Shown: positions 47,657 through 56,747, counted from the stretch's first letter. The stretch is 64,000 bases of DNA from Desulfovibrio legallii (GCF_004309735.1 NZ_SIXC01000004.1:63796-127795); one strand, 5' to 3'. The notes: a model not told the origin generated them from the letters alone. Made by a program: numbers and translations.

Positions 47657-49012
47657 ATGAGCAATGCCGCCCGATCCTTTCGTCTGGTCTGTCCCCCTTC
47701 GGCCACGCCCCTGGTGGAGGCGCTGTTGCGCGCCCAGGGCTATGTTTTTGCGCCGGAGCCCTTTTCGCCCTTCTGCCGTCGCCTGCTGGCCGAACCGCGC
47801 CCGTTGGGGAGCTCTTTGGCGGCTTTTTTCGGCTACATCTACATCCAGGATCGCTCTTCCATGCTGCCGCCCCTGGCGCTGAACCCCGCGCCGGGCGCGG
47901 CCGTGCTGGATATGTGCGCCAGCCCCGGCAGCAAAACGGGATTTCTGGCCCAGCTCACCGGGCCCACGGGTTTTGTGCTGGGTAATGAACCCACCCCTGC
48001 CCGCCTGGGCACCTTGCGGGCCAATCTGCACCAGATGAACCTGCTGCACGCGGCCACCTGCGCCTACAGCGGGGACGCCCTGCCCCTGCGCCCGCAAAGC
48101 TGGCGGGCCATCCTGCTGGACCCGCCCTGCTCCGGCTGGGGCACGGCGGCCAAACATCCGCAGGTGCTCAGGCTCTGGCGCGGGGATAAGATTGACAACC
48201 TCACTGCGCTGCAGCGCCGCCTGCTGCGCCAGGCCGCGCGGCTGCTGGCCCAGGGCGGACGGCTGGTCTACTCCACCTGCACCACCAACACCGCTGAAAA
48301 TGAAGCGCAAGTGCACTTTGCTGAAGAAGAACTGGGCCTTGTGCGCGTGCCGTTGCCCCCTTTCCCCGGTTTTGTCTGGGAAGAACAGCCCGGCGGGGAA
48401 GGCACGCTGCGCGTGGATGGGGAGCGCTCCGGCGCGCAGGGCTTTTATGTGGCTCTGTTGGAAAAACCCGGCACGGTCACGGGGCCTTTGCGGGACGTCG
48501 CTGCCCCTGACGCTGCAGTTGCGTCTTCCGGGGAATTTTCTGCCCCGCCGGATGCGGGCCCACGCGGCGGCCGAGCGCCCCGCCGCCACGGCAACCGCGC
48601 TGCGGGCCAGCCCCTGGGCCAGGAACTGCCCCGCACGGCGCTGGACGGCCCGGCCGGGACTGGAGCGCGCCTGCCGCCCGGAGCGGCGGTGGTTTTTGGA
48701 GATCATGTGCGCTTTGTGCCGGAGCAGGCCCCTGCCCTGCTGCCGCCGGAACTGGTCTGGCAAGGCGGGCTGCTGGGGCGGCGGCAGGGCAGCGGCCTGG
48801 ACCCTGCCCCGCGCCTGCGCGCCTTGTTGCCGGAGCGGCCGGAACCGCGGGCCAGCCTGGTGCTGGACACGCCGGAGGAAGTGACGGCCCTGCTCAGCGG
48901 GCAGAGCCGTCAGACGGGCCTTGGCGGCCGTTGGGCCGCCCTGTGGTGGCGCGACCTGCCCCTGGGGTTGGTAGCCCTCAAACAGGGCCGGGCCGTGGCG
49001 GGCTTTCGCTGA
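47657..49012 (+). CDS. RNA (cytosine-5) methyltransferase, RsmF/NSUN type
   Basis: A 451-residue SAM-dependent m5C methyltransferase. Seen: SAM loop DMCASPGSKTGFLAQL (about residues 77-92), DPPCSGWGTAAKHP with the first cysteine and STCTTNTAENEAQVHF with the second, then a Pro/Ala/Arg-rich linker (about 265-330) and a C-terminal domain ending in PLGLVALKQGRAVAGF, as in RsmF whose C-terminal part resembles PUA/ASCH folds. Target (16S C1407-type, or tRNA) is not known. There is no ribosome-binding site before ATG 47657 and a promoter lies directly upstream, so the mRNA may be leaderless. Confidence 0.88.
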   Translation: MSNAARSFRLVCPPSATPLVEALLRAQGYVFAPEPFSPFCRRLLAEPRPLGSSLAAFFGYIYIQDRSSMLPPLALNPAPGAAVLDMCASPGSKTGFLAQLTGPTGFVLGNEPTPARLGTLRANLHQMNLLHAATCAYSGDALPLRPQSWRAILLDPPCSGWGTAAKHPQVLRLWRGDKIDNLTALQRRLLRQAARLLAQGGRLVYSTCTTNTAENEAQVHFAEEELGLVRVPLPPFPGFVWEEQPGGEGTLRVDGERSGAQGFYVALLEKPGTVTGPLRDVAAPDAAVASSGEFSAPPDAGPRGGRAPRRHGNRAAGQPLGQELPRTALDGPAGTGARLPPGAAVVFGDHVRFVPEQAPALLPPELVWQGGLLGRRQGSGLDPAPRLRALLPERPEPRASLVLDTPEEVTALLSGQSRQTGLGGRWAALWWRDLPLGLVALKQGRAVAGFR

Positions 49013-49108
49013 GGCGTCCTGGCCCGGAGTCTTGGCGCAAGTAAGCAATCAGCCCCCGCCGCCGGTGCAGTACGCATGTCGGCGGCGGGGGCTGTTTTGG
49101 TCGGCTGC

Positions 49109-49146
49109 TTACGCAACCGTCAGGGCATTGCAACGTTGCAATACCC
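49109..49146 (-). repeat. Family C fragment, copy C6
   Basis: TTACGCAACCGTCA followed by GGGCATTGCAAC / GTTGCAATACCC at 49123-49146. The last base overlaps the stop codon (49146-49148) of the DUF2333 gene on the - strand. Only the TTGCAAC end of the element is present. Confidence 0.8.
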
Positions 49147-50066
49147 TACATGCGGATGCTGTCGCGAATGTCTTCCAGCCGGGCCTTAGTGAAGAGCAGA
49201 TAGGAAAGAATCAGCTCGCCGGAATTGAAGGTGGAGGTGATATAGAGAGGATCATAAGTGGCGATGCGGTCCATATATGTCATGGCTGCAGCCATATTTT
49301 CCTCGTTGTTTTTGGCCTTGATCTCTGGATAGAGTTGGTAGAGGGCGTTGACGAAGTCGCGCAGCACCAGCACGATGCCCTGTACCTCATAGATGCGGTT
49401 GTCCAGCTCATAGAAGGGCAGGCTCTGGGCGTTTTCCAGCAGGCCCTGGGCGTAGCCCAGCATGTTTTCTCCGGTCATGGTCACAAAAGAGGCGTAGAGA
49501 TCGTCCGTGCGGCAGTTGTAAACCCCTGTGCCTTTATCCAGAGAAGTCTTGTAGTCCTCCAGCAGTTTGAGCCCTTTTTTGTAGGAACCTTCGGCCGAAG
49601 GGAACATGAAGCTGCGTGGATCAATGGCGAAGCTGTTGATGCGGGCTTTGTAGAGAAATTCGCTTTCCCGGTCGCTGGAGCCCAGCTTGGCGATCTGGCT
49701 GGAATAGAGGTCCAGCAGAAACTTAGTGGCGTGGTACACTCCGTACTGGCGGTAGGCGCGGTTATCCAGAATAAAGCGGTTAAAAATAATGTCGTTGAAG
49801 CTCCAGCCAAAGGTGGAGTCGAGCTCGCGGCGCATCTGGTTGCTGATGGAATCCAGCAGAATTTTACCTTTTTCTGTGTCCGGCAGATCGGCGGCCGCGG
49901 CAGGCACGTTCATGGCCTGCGGAAAGGTGGTGCGGTCCACAAAGCTGTAGGCGCGCTGCAGGCCCCAAGCCACCAACAGCACGCCTACCAGCAGACAGGC
50001 CTGCACAGCCAGGGTTTTCAGTACCACCTGCAGTTTCAGGACGGCGGGAAGTTCGGGCAGTTTCAT
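49146..50066 (-). CDS. DUF2333-like single-pass membrane protein
   Basis: A 306-residue protein with one N-terminal membrane segment (VVLKTLAVQACLLVGVLLVAW, about residues 15-35) and a helical extracytoplasmic part (SISNQMRRELDSTFGWSFND; RQYGVYHATKFLLDLYSSQ; LENAQSLPFYELDNRIYEVQ). This wording matches what I recall of the DUF2333 family; function is unknown. ATG 50066 has GAGGAGA four bases upstream; a 25-residue longer frame is not supported. It is on the cbi strand but 487 bp after cbiC, separated by hairpin A4. Confidence 0.7.
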   Translation of the reverse strand: MKLPELPAVLKLQVVLKTLAVQACLLVGVLLVAWGLQRAYSFVDRTTFPQAMNVPAAAADLPDTEKGKILLDSISNQMRRELDSTFGWSFNDIIFNRFILDNRAYRQYGVYHATKFLLDLYSSQIAKLGSSDRESEFLYKARINSFAIDPRSFMFPSAEGSYKKGLKLLEDYKTSLDKGTGVYNCRTDDLYASFVTMTGENMLGYAQGLLENAQSLPFYELDNRIYEVQGIVLVLRDFVNALYQLYPEIKAKNNEENMAAAMTYMDRIATYDPLYITSTFNSGELILSYLLFTKARLEDIRDSIRM

Positions 50067-50553
50067 GGGTCTCCTCACTTGGGGCGGATAGGGAAAGGGA
50101 ATCGCCGCATGGCGGTTGGAACACCGGCCCCGCTTGTACAAGCTAATACAGGGGCGGCCGTTAGTACAGGGGGGCGCCCCGGCGCGGGCGGCTTTTGCCC
50201 CCCGGCTGCGTCAGCGGGCCGTTGCGGTCCGGGGCTGTACCAGAAGAGCACTATCCCCGTCCCGCAACGGCCCACGTCCTTGCCGGAGAACAAAATTCAT
50301 CCCGCACCGCAGTCGGAGGCGACAGATATATTGGGGTATCGGCGCGGCGTGTGCTGCGGGTGTGGAAAACATCGCAGCTATTCTGAACATATTCAATGTA
50401 ACAGCAAGTTGTATTTCGGCCAGGGTATGCCTGGCGCAGTTCTGGGAGAGAAAAAGTTTTTTGAAGGATGGGGGGTGTGGGGGGAAGGGAACTTTTGTTC
50501 ACAAAAACTCCCTTCCCCCCACAAAATCTCCCTTCCCCCTACAGATTCTTTTC
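50067..50553. other. 487-bp gap between cbiC and the DUF2333 gene
   Basis: Holds repeat A4 near the cbiC end and presumably the DUF2333 promoter on the - strand in the AT-rich stretch 50370-50420. Two related words TACAAGCTAATACAGGGGCGG and TTAGTACAGGGGGGCG near 50135-50175 form a small direct repeat. No coding frame is supported. Confidence 0.55.
50447..50522 (-). repeat. Family A hairpin repeat, copy A4 (inverted)
   Basis: Stem GTGGGGGGAAGGGAACTTTT from 50477 against its near-complement ending at 50522, with the tail on the left (GAGAAAAAGTTTTTTGAAGG, then ATGGGGGGTG). Orientation is flipped with respect to A1-A3, and the upstream gene cbiC is also on the other strand, so the tail still points away from the gene it follows. 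Confidence 0.85.
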
Positions 50554-51264
50554 TCACGTTTTTCGTTCGGCCAGGGCCAGTTCGGCCAGGGCGTTGACGC
50601 AGGTGGCGGCCAGGGCAGAGCCGCCCTTGCGCCCCAGGAGGGTGAAGTGGGGCCAGGGGCTTTGGTGGAGCAGGGCTTTGGATTGGGCGGCGTTGACGAA
50701 GCCCACGGGCATGCCGATGATCAGTGCGGGGACGGGCGCTCCGGCGGCCAGGGCGTCCAGCAGGCCCAGCAGGGCGGTGGGGGCGTTGCCAATGGCCACG
50801 ATTTGGCCGCCCATGCGGGGGGCCAGCAGTTCCAGTCCGGCGCGGGTGCGGGTGGTATCGCGGGTTTTGGCCAGCTGGTCCAGGCCGGGCAGGCTCATAA
50901 TGGGTGTAACGCTGACGCCCAGGGGGGTAAGGCGGCGCAGGGGCAGACCGGCGGCGGCCATGCGGGTATCGGTAAAGACCGTGCAGCCGCGCAGCAGGGC
51001 GTCCAGGCCGTTGCGCAGGCCCTGGGCGCTCAGGCGCAGGTCGGGCACGATTTCCGTATCGCCCAGGGTGTGGACGCAGCGTCGGGCCACCTGCCAGAGC
51101 GGACCGGAAAAAGGGCGAGGTTCGGGGATTTCCGCATCAATAACGGCAAAGGAGCGGGCCTCAATGGTGGCCGGGGTGTGGGCCGGATCCAGGACGATTG
51201 CAGACGGCGCGGCGGTGGGGGCGGGAGCCGGGCCATGGGAGGGGGCGGGAGCGATAGGGGGCAT
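50554..51264 (-). CDS. cbiC: precorrin-8X / cobalt-precorrin-8 methylmutase
   Basis: A 236-residue enzyme moving a methyl group from C-11 to C-12 in corrin formation. Seen: IEARSFAVIDAEI, the catalytic histidine in RRCVHTLGDTEIV, the FTDTRMAAAGLP segment and IVAIGNAPTALLGLLD and PALIIGMPVGFVNAAQSK, all family signatures. ATG 51264 has AAGGAA six bases upstream; longer frames run into cbiA. The gene begins 40 bp after the cbiA stop and both follow cheV, so they form one transcription unit. Confidence 0.94.
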   Translation of the reverse strand: MPPIAPAPSHGPAPAPTAAPSAIVLDPAHTPATIEARSFAVIDAEIPEPRPFSGPLWQVARRCVHTLGDTEIVPDLRLSAQGLRNGLDALLRGCTVFTDTRMAAAGLPLRRLTPLGVSVTPIMSLPGLDQLAKTRDTTRTRAGLELLAPRMGGQIVAIGNAPTALLGLLDALAAGAPVPALIIGMPVGFVNAAQSKALLHQSPWPHFTLLGRKGGSALAATCVNALAELALAERKT

Positions 51265-51304
51265 GGAATTTCCTTGCGGGCGATGTTGCGTCGGCCCGGC
51301 GGCT

Positions 51305-53158
51305 TCAGATTGGGGGCAGGGCGCGCAGCCAGGTCCGCCAGAAGCGGCGGGAGCCCTCCGGGTAGCAGTGCAGCCAGGATCCGGCCACGGAGCCCAGACG
51401 GCAGCCTTCTTCGCGCAGCAGACCGCCCGCGCTGTCGTACAGCCGCCAGAGGGGGCGGCAGGCGGCGGGCAGGGGGCCGTCCTCCTGAGCATAGTGGTAT
51501 TCGTGTCCCCGCGTCCAGAGGGGGGCGGCGGTTTGGGTGGGGGCTGGCCAGTCCGGCAAGGCCAGGGCCGCGCGGTAGCCCAGGGCCGCACGACGGTCGG
51601 TGAGGGTGCAGGTCTGGGGCAGCAGACCGCTCATGGGGTAGTCCTGGCCGGAGAGGTGCAGGGAGCGCATGAGATAAATGTAGCCGCCGCATTCGCCGTA
51701 GATGGGCAGGCCTGCGTCGGCCAGACGGGTCAGGGCCGTGCGGAAGGACGTGTTGGCCGCCAGGGCGGCGGCGTGCAGCTCCGGATAGCCGCCGGGAAAG
51801 TAGAGACCCGCGCAGTACGGGGGCGGCGCACTGTCCCGCAGGGGCGAGAAAACGGCCACCTGCGCCCCCAGTTCCTGCCACAGAGCGGGCAGGTCGGCGT
51901 AACAGAAGCTGAAGGCCGCGTCCCAGGCCATACCCACTACGGGGCGTCGTCGGGAACGGCGCGAGGGGCGCCGGGCGCGCGCCGGGGCGGCAGGCGGTGG
52001 CAGGAGAGCGTCGGCTGAGGCCGCTGCGGCAGGGTTGGGGGCGCAGGAAGTTGCGGCTGGCGGCGGGGCCAGGTCCGGCGGCACGGCGCGGGCAGCCGCA
52101 AAGAAACGTGTGGCCGGCGCTGCAGCCGCAACGGGCGCAGTTGCGCGATCTGCGGGGCTGCCTGCCGCCGGCTTGGCGGGCGGCAGGGGGCTTGCAGTAG
52201 CGGTTTGCTTGGCGGTCAGAGTGCCGGTCGGGATGTCGGTCAGATTGGCGGACAGCGCGCGGGCCGGATTGACGGCTGGATCGGGGGGCAGGCTGGGAGT
52301 CAGGCTGAGAGCGTGGCAGGCTGTGAGCCTGGCGGCACTGCCAGCGGGCAGGTCAGCAGGGGCTGCGCGGCCCACGGCAAGACCCAGGCGGCGCAGCAGC
52401 TGATCCAGGCGGCAGTTTTCTTCCATCCAGCGGGCCAGTCCGGCGCGGTCCATGAAGGGCAGGGCCTCGCGGGCCTCTACCAGGCCCAGATGGCGGGAGC
52501 GCAGATCGGGCGCGCCCTGGCGCGGCAGCAGGCCCAGCAGGGGAAGATCCTTGCGCAAAGGGGCCAGGGCCGTGCGCAGCAGGTCAGCGTGGCGTGGGCT
52601 GCCCACATGGGTGCAGATCAGGCCCAGAAAGGCAAGGGGGGCTTCGTGGGCGGCCCAGGCCGGGCGGTGGCGCAAAAAACCTTCGGCCACGGCCGCTGCG
52701 GACTGCCCCAGGCCGCCGGCGTGCAGACAGAGCAGCACGGGCAGGCCCAGCCGGGCCGCCAGAAGGGCCGTGCTGCCTGCGCCCCTGTGTCCGCCGTCAA
52801 AAAGGCCCATGGCCCCTTCCACCACAATCAGGTCCGGCGGGCGGCCGGCCGCGTCGGGCGCGCAGAGCCGGGCGTACAGGCGGCGCAGGCCGGCGGGCAG
52901 TTGGCGGCCCGGCGTTGCTCTGGCCGTGGGCCGGGCCGCGCGGCACATCCAGGTATCCAGGTTGGCGGCGGGCTGGCCCGTAAGCGCGGCGTGGAAGGCC
53001 ACGTCGATAAAGTCCGGGCCGGTCTTGGCGGCGCGCGCCGTCAGGCCTCTGGCGCGCAGGGCGCAGAGCAGGGCCAGAGTGCAGGTGGTCTTGCCGCTGG
53101 CGCTGCCCGTGCCGGCCACCACGCAGCCGGGGGGCGCGACAAGGGCGGGGGCGGACAC
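51305..53158 (-). CDS. cbiA: cobyrinate a,c-diamide synthase with an unusual linker
   Basis: A 617-residue ATP-dependent amidase that amidates the a and c side chains of cobyrinate. N-terminal dethiobiotin-synthetase-like domain: VVAGTGSASGKTTCTLALL (P-loop, about residues 12-30), KTGPDFIDVAFH, VVEGAMGLFDG. C-terminal glutaminase: YFPGGYPELHAAAL, nucleophile Cys in YGECGGYIYLM, and a catalytic-histidine region near GHEYHY. Between them lies about 130 residues of Ala/Pro/Arg-rich low-complexity sequence, so the protein is well above the usual length of about 460. The start is GTG 53158, 11 bp after the cheV stop, with GGAG upstream. A longer frame overlapping cheV is rejected. Confidence 0.9.
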   Translation of the reverse strand: MSAPALVAPPGCVVAGTGSASGKTTCTLALLCALRARGLTARAAKTGPDFIDVAFHAALTGQPAANLDTWMCRAARPTARATPGRQLPAGLRRLYARLCAPDAAGRPPDLIVVEGAMGLFDGGHRGAGSTALLAARLGLPVLLCLHAGGLGQSAAAVAEGFLRHRPAWAAHEAPLAFLGLICTHVGSPRHADLLRTALAPLRKDLPLLGLLPRQGAPDLRSRHLGLVEAREALPFMDRAGLARWMEENCRLDQLLRRLGLAVGRAAPADLPAGSAARLTACHALSLTPSLPPDPAVNPARALSANLTDIPTGTLTAKQTATASPLPPAKPAAGSPADRATAPVAAAAPATRFFAAARAVPPDLAPPPAATSCAPNPAAAASADALLPPPAAPARARRPSRRSRRRPVVGMAWDAAFSFCYADLPALWQELGAQVAVFSPLRDSAPPPYCAGLYFPGGYPELHAAALAANTSFRTALTRLADAGLPIYGECGGYIYLMRSLHLSGQDYPMSGLLPQTCTLTDRRAALGYRAALALPDWPAPTQTAAPLWTRGHEYHYAQEDGPLPAACRPLWRLYDSAGGLLREEGCRLGSVAGSWLHCYPEGSRRFWRTWLRALPPI

Positions 53159-53169
53159 GGGCGCTCCGT

Positions 53170-54123
53170 TCAGGCCCTGGCCGTGGCCAGCAGACGCGAA
53201 ATAAGCTCGTGCAGCTTGACCGAAAGGGCCTTGAGGTCCGGCTTGGTGTACTGGGCGTCCGCACCCACCACTGCGCATTTGCGCGACAGACTCTCGTTGA
53301 TCATGGAAGAAAAGATGGCCACGGGCAGCTGACGCAGCACGGGGTCTTCTTTGATGTGCTTGCACAGGGCCAGGCCGTCCATGGCGGGCATTTCAATGTC
53401 TGTGATGACGCCCTGCACAAAGTCGAAAATGGGGCGGTTTTCCTGCTGGCAGCGGTCGCGCAGTTCCTGCAGGTAGTTCCAGGCTTCCTGCCCGTTGACG
53501 CGCTGTTCCACCACAAAACGTCCCTCTTTGTTGAGCAGGTCCAGAAGCAGAGAGCGGATGCTGCTGGAATCGTCCACATGCAGGATGCGATAGGTTTTGC
53601 CGTCCTTTTCGGTGAGGCCCGCGCCGTCAAAGCGCAGGGCCATGGCCGGGTGCAGCTCGGCTACAATGGCTTCCAGGTCCAGCAGAAAGATGACCCGTTC
53701 TTCCAGGCGCACCACGCCGGTGATGGAGCTGCGGCTCATGTTCTGCAAGAACTGGCCGGGGGCCTCCACATCCGTCCAGCTCAGGCGGTAGATGCGGTTG
53801 ACCCCGGAAACCAGAAAACCCGTGCAGACCTTGTTGAACTCCGTAACGATGACCTTGGCGTCTTCATTGGTGATGGGGCCGCTGCCCAGAAACTGGGCCA
53901 TGTCGATGAGCGGCACAATGCGTCCGTTGCGGTGCAGAAAGGCTCCCAGAAGAGCCTTGTGGCGCATTTCTGGCATGGCGGTCACGGGCTGGCGGCGGCC
54001 GATCTCCACCACCTTGGCCACGTTGAGGCCATAGTGGGCCTCGTAGCCGTCCTGATTGACGAAAAATTCGACAATTTCCAGTTCGTTGGTGCCAGTTTCC
54101 AGCAGAATATTGGTCTGGGCCAT
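53170..54123 (-). CDS. cheV: CheV-type chemotaxis coupling protein (CheW plus receiver)
   Basis: A 317-residue protein with an N-terminal CheW domain (about residues 12-155, EIVEFFVNQDGYEAHYGLNV; LLGAFLHRNGRIVPLIDMAQF) and a C-terminal receiver domain (about 180-300, with ILHVDDSSSIRSLL, the phospho-acceptor aspartate in GVITDIEMPAMDG, and the lysine in YTKPDLKAL). It couples receptors to CheA and can be phosphorylated. ATG 54123 has AAGGAGG seven bases upstream. The gene lies 11 bp before cbiA, an odd pairing of taxis with cobalamin synthesis. It may work with the chemoreceptor at 40-42 kb. Confidence 0.94.
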   Translation of the reverse strand: MAQTNILLETGTNELEIVEFFVNQDGYEAHYGLNVAKVVEIGRRQPVTAMPEMRHKALLGAFLHRNGRIVPLIDMAQFLGSGPITNEDAKVIVTEFNKVCTGFLVSGVNRIYRLSWTDVEAPGQFLQNMSRSSITGVVRLEERVIFLLDLEAIVAELHPAMALRFDGAGLTEKDGKTYRILHVDDSSSIRSLLLDLLNKEGRFVVEQRVNGQEAWNYLQELRDRCQQENRPIFDFVQGVITDIEMPAMDGLALCKHIKEDPVLRQLPVAIFSSMINESLSRKCAVVGADAQYTKPDLKALSVKLHELISRLLATARA

Positions 54124-54201
54124 GCTCCCCTCCTTGGGCGGCCTGCCAGCAGGGGCCGCATAAAGCGTATGCCGGTGTTATCGGTTGTCCGGCAAAAACG
54201 T

Positions 54202-55155
54202 TTAGGCCGCGCCTTCCACCCTGTTTTCCGGCAAGTCTGTCCGGTCCGCATCTGTATCCCGCAGGGCGGCCCGGATGCGGCACACCCCACAGAGATCGCC
54301 AGAAGACGTGGGATAGCCGCACTGCGGGCAAGGCCGCAATGCCTGCCCCTGCTCCGCCTCGCGACGGGCAAAAACCGGGCGGCCGCGGGCCAGAAAACCC
54401 TGGTAGTAGTCCAGCTTGCGGCCGGGCATGGCCGCCTCCAGCTGCTGCAGCAGGCCCTTGAGCACGCTGAAGCTGGCCCCGGGGCTGTAAGGGCAAGGGG
54501 CATAGTGGTTTTCTATGCCCATGAGGAAGGCGTAGTTGGCCGTTTCAAATTCCGTAAGCCGCCAGAGCGGCTTGACCTTGCGCACAAAGCCGTTTTCACT
54601 GTCCAGACGCGGCCCCTGGTCCGAGAGGTAGGCCGTGTCCCAGCGTAGGGTATTGCTGAACAGGCGCGCCACCTCGTCGTCCAAATTGTGGCCGGTGGCC
54701 AGGGCGTCATAGCCATCTTCCATGGCGATTTTATTGAAGAAATAGCGTTTTATCTTGCCGCAGGCGGAACAGATGGGCCGGTGCAGCCGAGCCTTGACCA
54801 GCGGAATGGCCAGACCTTCCGTCACCATTTCTTTGACCATGAGCCGCAGGCCGTGCTTGGCGCAGAAGCGCTCGGTCACGCCGCGCGCCGCCGCCGAAGA
54901 ACCGGGAATGCCCAAGTCAATGTGCAGACCTGTGACGTTGTAGCCCTGGCGGGAAAGCTCCAGCATAAGCGCCAAAGAATCTTTGCCGCCCGAAAGCGCC
55001 ACCAGCACGCGTTCTTCATGGCTGAAGAGGTTCTGTCCCTCAATGCCGCGCGTCACCTGCCGGGCAAAAAATTCTTTGTAGCACGCGGGGCAAAAGGCCG
55101 CATTGTGGCTGCGCAGGGCCACCGCGGCCTCGGCTTTACAGATTTTACACTTCAT
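54202..55155 (-). CDS. TtuA/Ncs6-type tRNA 2-thiolation protein
   Basis: A 317-residue ATP pyrophosphatase of the TtuA/Ncs6 (CTU1) group, which activates uridine for sulfur transfer in tRNA. Seen: an N-terminal zinc finger (CKIC...FCPACYKEF), the PP-loop VLVALSGGKDSLALMLEL (about residues 49-66), a central CSACGKIKRYFF site that in TtuA holds a catalytic Fe-S cluster, ATGHNLDDEVARL, and a C-terminal zinc finger (CPQCGYPTSS...CGVCR). The two zinc fingers distinguish it from TtcA. The sulfur donor is unknown. It is 78 bp upstream of cheV. Confidence 0.88.
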   Translation of the reverse strand: MKCKICKAEAAVALRSHNAAFCPACYKEFFARQVTRGIEGQNLFSHEERVLVALSGGKDSLALMLELSRQGYNVTGLHIDLGIPGSSAAARGVTERFCAKHGLRLMVKEMVTEGLAIPLVKARLHRPICSACGKIKRYFFNKIAMEDGYDALATGHNLDDEVARLFSNTLRWDTAYLSDQGPRLDSENGFVRKVKPLWRLTEFETANYAFLMGIENHYAPCPYSPGASFSVLKGLLQQLEAAMPGRKLDYYQGFLARGRPVFARREAEQGQALRPCPQCGYPTSSGDLCGVCRIRAALRDTDADRTDLPENRVEGAA

Positions 55156-55344
55156 GAACGGTCCGTTGCATCCTGTCTTTTTTGTTATATGGGGGAGGGG
55201 TTTTGGGTGGGGAAAGGAAACTTCCCAAAAACTTTTCCGCGCCGTACCGCTTTGCGGATTTTGAGCCCGTATCGGTGCAAGGGTGTAATACTGTGACAGT
55301 GTGAGCGGCCCCTGGCTGAAGACGAGAAGGCGCAGCCCGCGGCG

Positions 55345-56643
55345 TCAGCTCTGCCCTGCGGGCGCGGCCTCCGGCGCAATCCAGCCCAGTTCGCGTCCCC
55401 AGATCGTATAACAGCGGCAGGCGCGGGCGGCAAAGGCGTTCAGCCCCACCAGGGGGCGCAGGGCCGCGCTGCGTTCCGCCAGGCGGCGGCGCAATGGAGC
55501 GTCGGTCATCATTGCTATCATGGCCTTGGCCAGGGCCTGCGGGTCGTCCGGCGGCACCCACAGGGCGGGGCCGTTTTCCTCCATGCAGAGGTCGGGCGGC
55601 GGCACAGCTGTGCGCTGGGCGGGGCAAGGGCCGTCTGGCTGCAGTGCGGCCGCGTCCAGCCGTTCGCGGTGCAGAGGCGTGCGGGTGCAGATGTTGGGCA
55701 GGCCCGCCGCCATGCCGGACCAGAGAGTTTCGGGCAGCTCTTCCGGCGAGGTGCCGGGGGCTATCCAGACCCGACAGGCGGGCAAGGCCAGGGCCGGGGG
55801 CTGATCGTTGAGCAGGCAGAGCCGCGCGGCCACGCCCAGGGTGAGGGCCTCATCCAGCAGTTCCTGATAGCGCGGGCCGCCGCCCAGGGCGCGCACCTCC
55901 CAAGGGGGGAGGTCTTCCCGCTGCCAGATGGCGGCCATGGCGCGGGTGACGATCTGCGCGCCGGAGCGCGGGGCCAGGGCCTCGCCCAGGCCGAAGACGC
56001 AGCGCGCGCCCGCAGGGGAATCTTCCCGCGCCAGGGGGTGCTCCTCGGCTTCCAGAGCCATGCCTGGGGCCAGCAATACCTGGCGCGGGCCTGGAAGCCG
56101 CGGCGCCGACGGATCTGCGCGCCCGCCCTGCTCGCCGGGATCTGCCGCCGCAGTCAGACGCGCGCGGACATGCCCGGACCCACAAAAAATTTTGTGGGCG
56201 GCGTGCAGGGCAGGATTTTTGCCGTCCAGGGGCGGGCGCAGCAAAAATGCGTGGGCCAGTAAGGTGCTGCCGCACGGCCTCAGGCGGAGCAGGCAATGGC
56301 CCAGGGCCAGCGCTTCCTCGCCCACGGTCTGCACCAGCAAGCGGGCATGGCGGCGCTGCCAGCGCCAGAGGCGGAACAGGGTCAGCGGGTTGGCCGGGTG
56401 TACGCCGGGCAAAGGCAGCACGGGCAGGTTGAGGGTCATGGCCCGGCGATGCAGGGCAGAGCCCTGACGGCAGGCCAGCATGGGGGCCAGGGGACCGCCA
56501 TCGCGCATATGCAGGGCCAGGGCCAGGGCGTGGTCCTCTTCCAGACGGGCCGTGCGCCGGGGGGAGCCCAGCTCGGCCCAGAGGCGCTGCTCTTCCAGAG
56601 TCGGCGGCGGCGCGTTTTGCGGGGCCAGCAGCAGAACGCGCAT
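55345..56643 (-). CDS. probable GT4-type glycosyltransferase
   Basis: A 432-residue protein with a two-Rossmann GT-B layout: acceptor side up to about residue 165 (MLACRQGSALHRRAMTLNLP; PANPLTLFRLWRWQRRHARL) and nucleotide-sugar side with QVLLAPGMALE, WEVRALGGGPRYQELLDEAL, ARLCLLNDQPPALALPACR and the PGTSPEELPETLWSGMAAGLP segment that stands where family 4 enzymes carry E-x7-E. Only part of the consensus is met, so activity and acceptor are uncertain. A degenerate family A-like hairpin lies downstream near 55190-55240. Confidence 0.7.
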   Translation of the reverse strand: MRVLLLAPQNAPPPTLEEQRLWAELGSPRRTARLEEDHALALALHMRDGGPLAPMLACRQGSALHRRAMTLNLPVLPLPGVHPANPLTLFRLWRWQRRHARLLVQTVGEEALALGHCLLRLRPCGSTLLAHAFLLRPPLDGKNPALHAAHKIFCGSGHVRARLTAAADPGEQGGRADPSAPRLPGPRQVLLAPGMALEAEEHPLAREDSPAGARCVFGLGEALAPRSGAQIVTRAMAAIWQREDLPPWEVRALGGGPRYQELLDEALTLGVAARLCLLNDQPPALALPACRVWIAPGTSPEELPETLWSGMAAGLPNICTRTPLHRERLDAAALQPDGPCPAQRTAVPPPDLCMEENGPALWVPPDDPQALAKAMIAMMTDAPLRRRLAERSAALRPLVGLNAFAARACRCYTIWGRELGWIAPEAAPAGQS

Positions 56644-56747
56644 CAGCGGTGCAGCGGCCTTGCGGGATCGGGGCGTGACCCCGGCCGGCTGCCGGAAGGG
56701 CTGGAGGAAGGGAAAATGGCCGGGGCGTGCATGGAGTTTCTCCGGGC

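Noticed and set aside
52200-53365. Earlier start for cbiA at 53365
   Set aside because: It would overlap cheV by about 200 bp with no ribosome site; GTG 53158 has one and starts at the P-loop domain.
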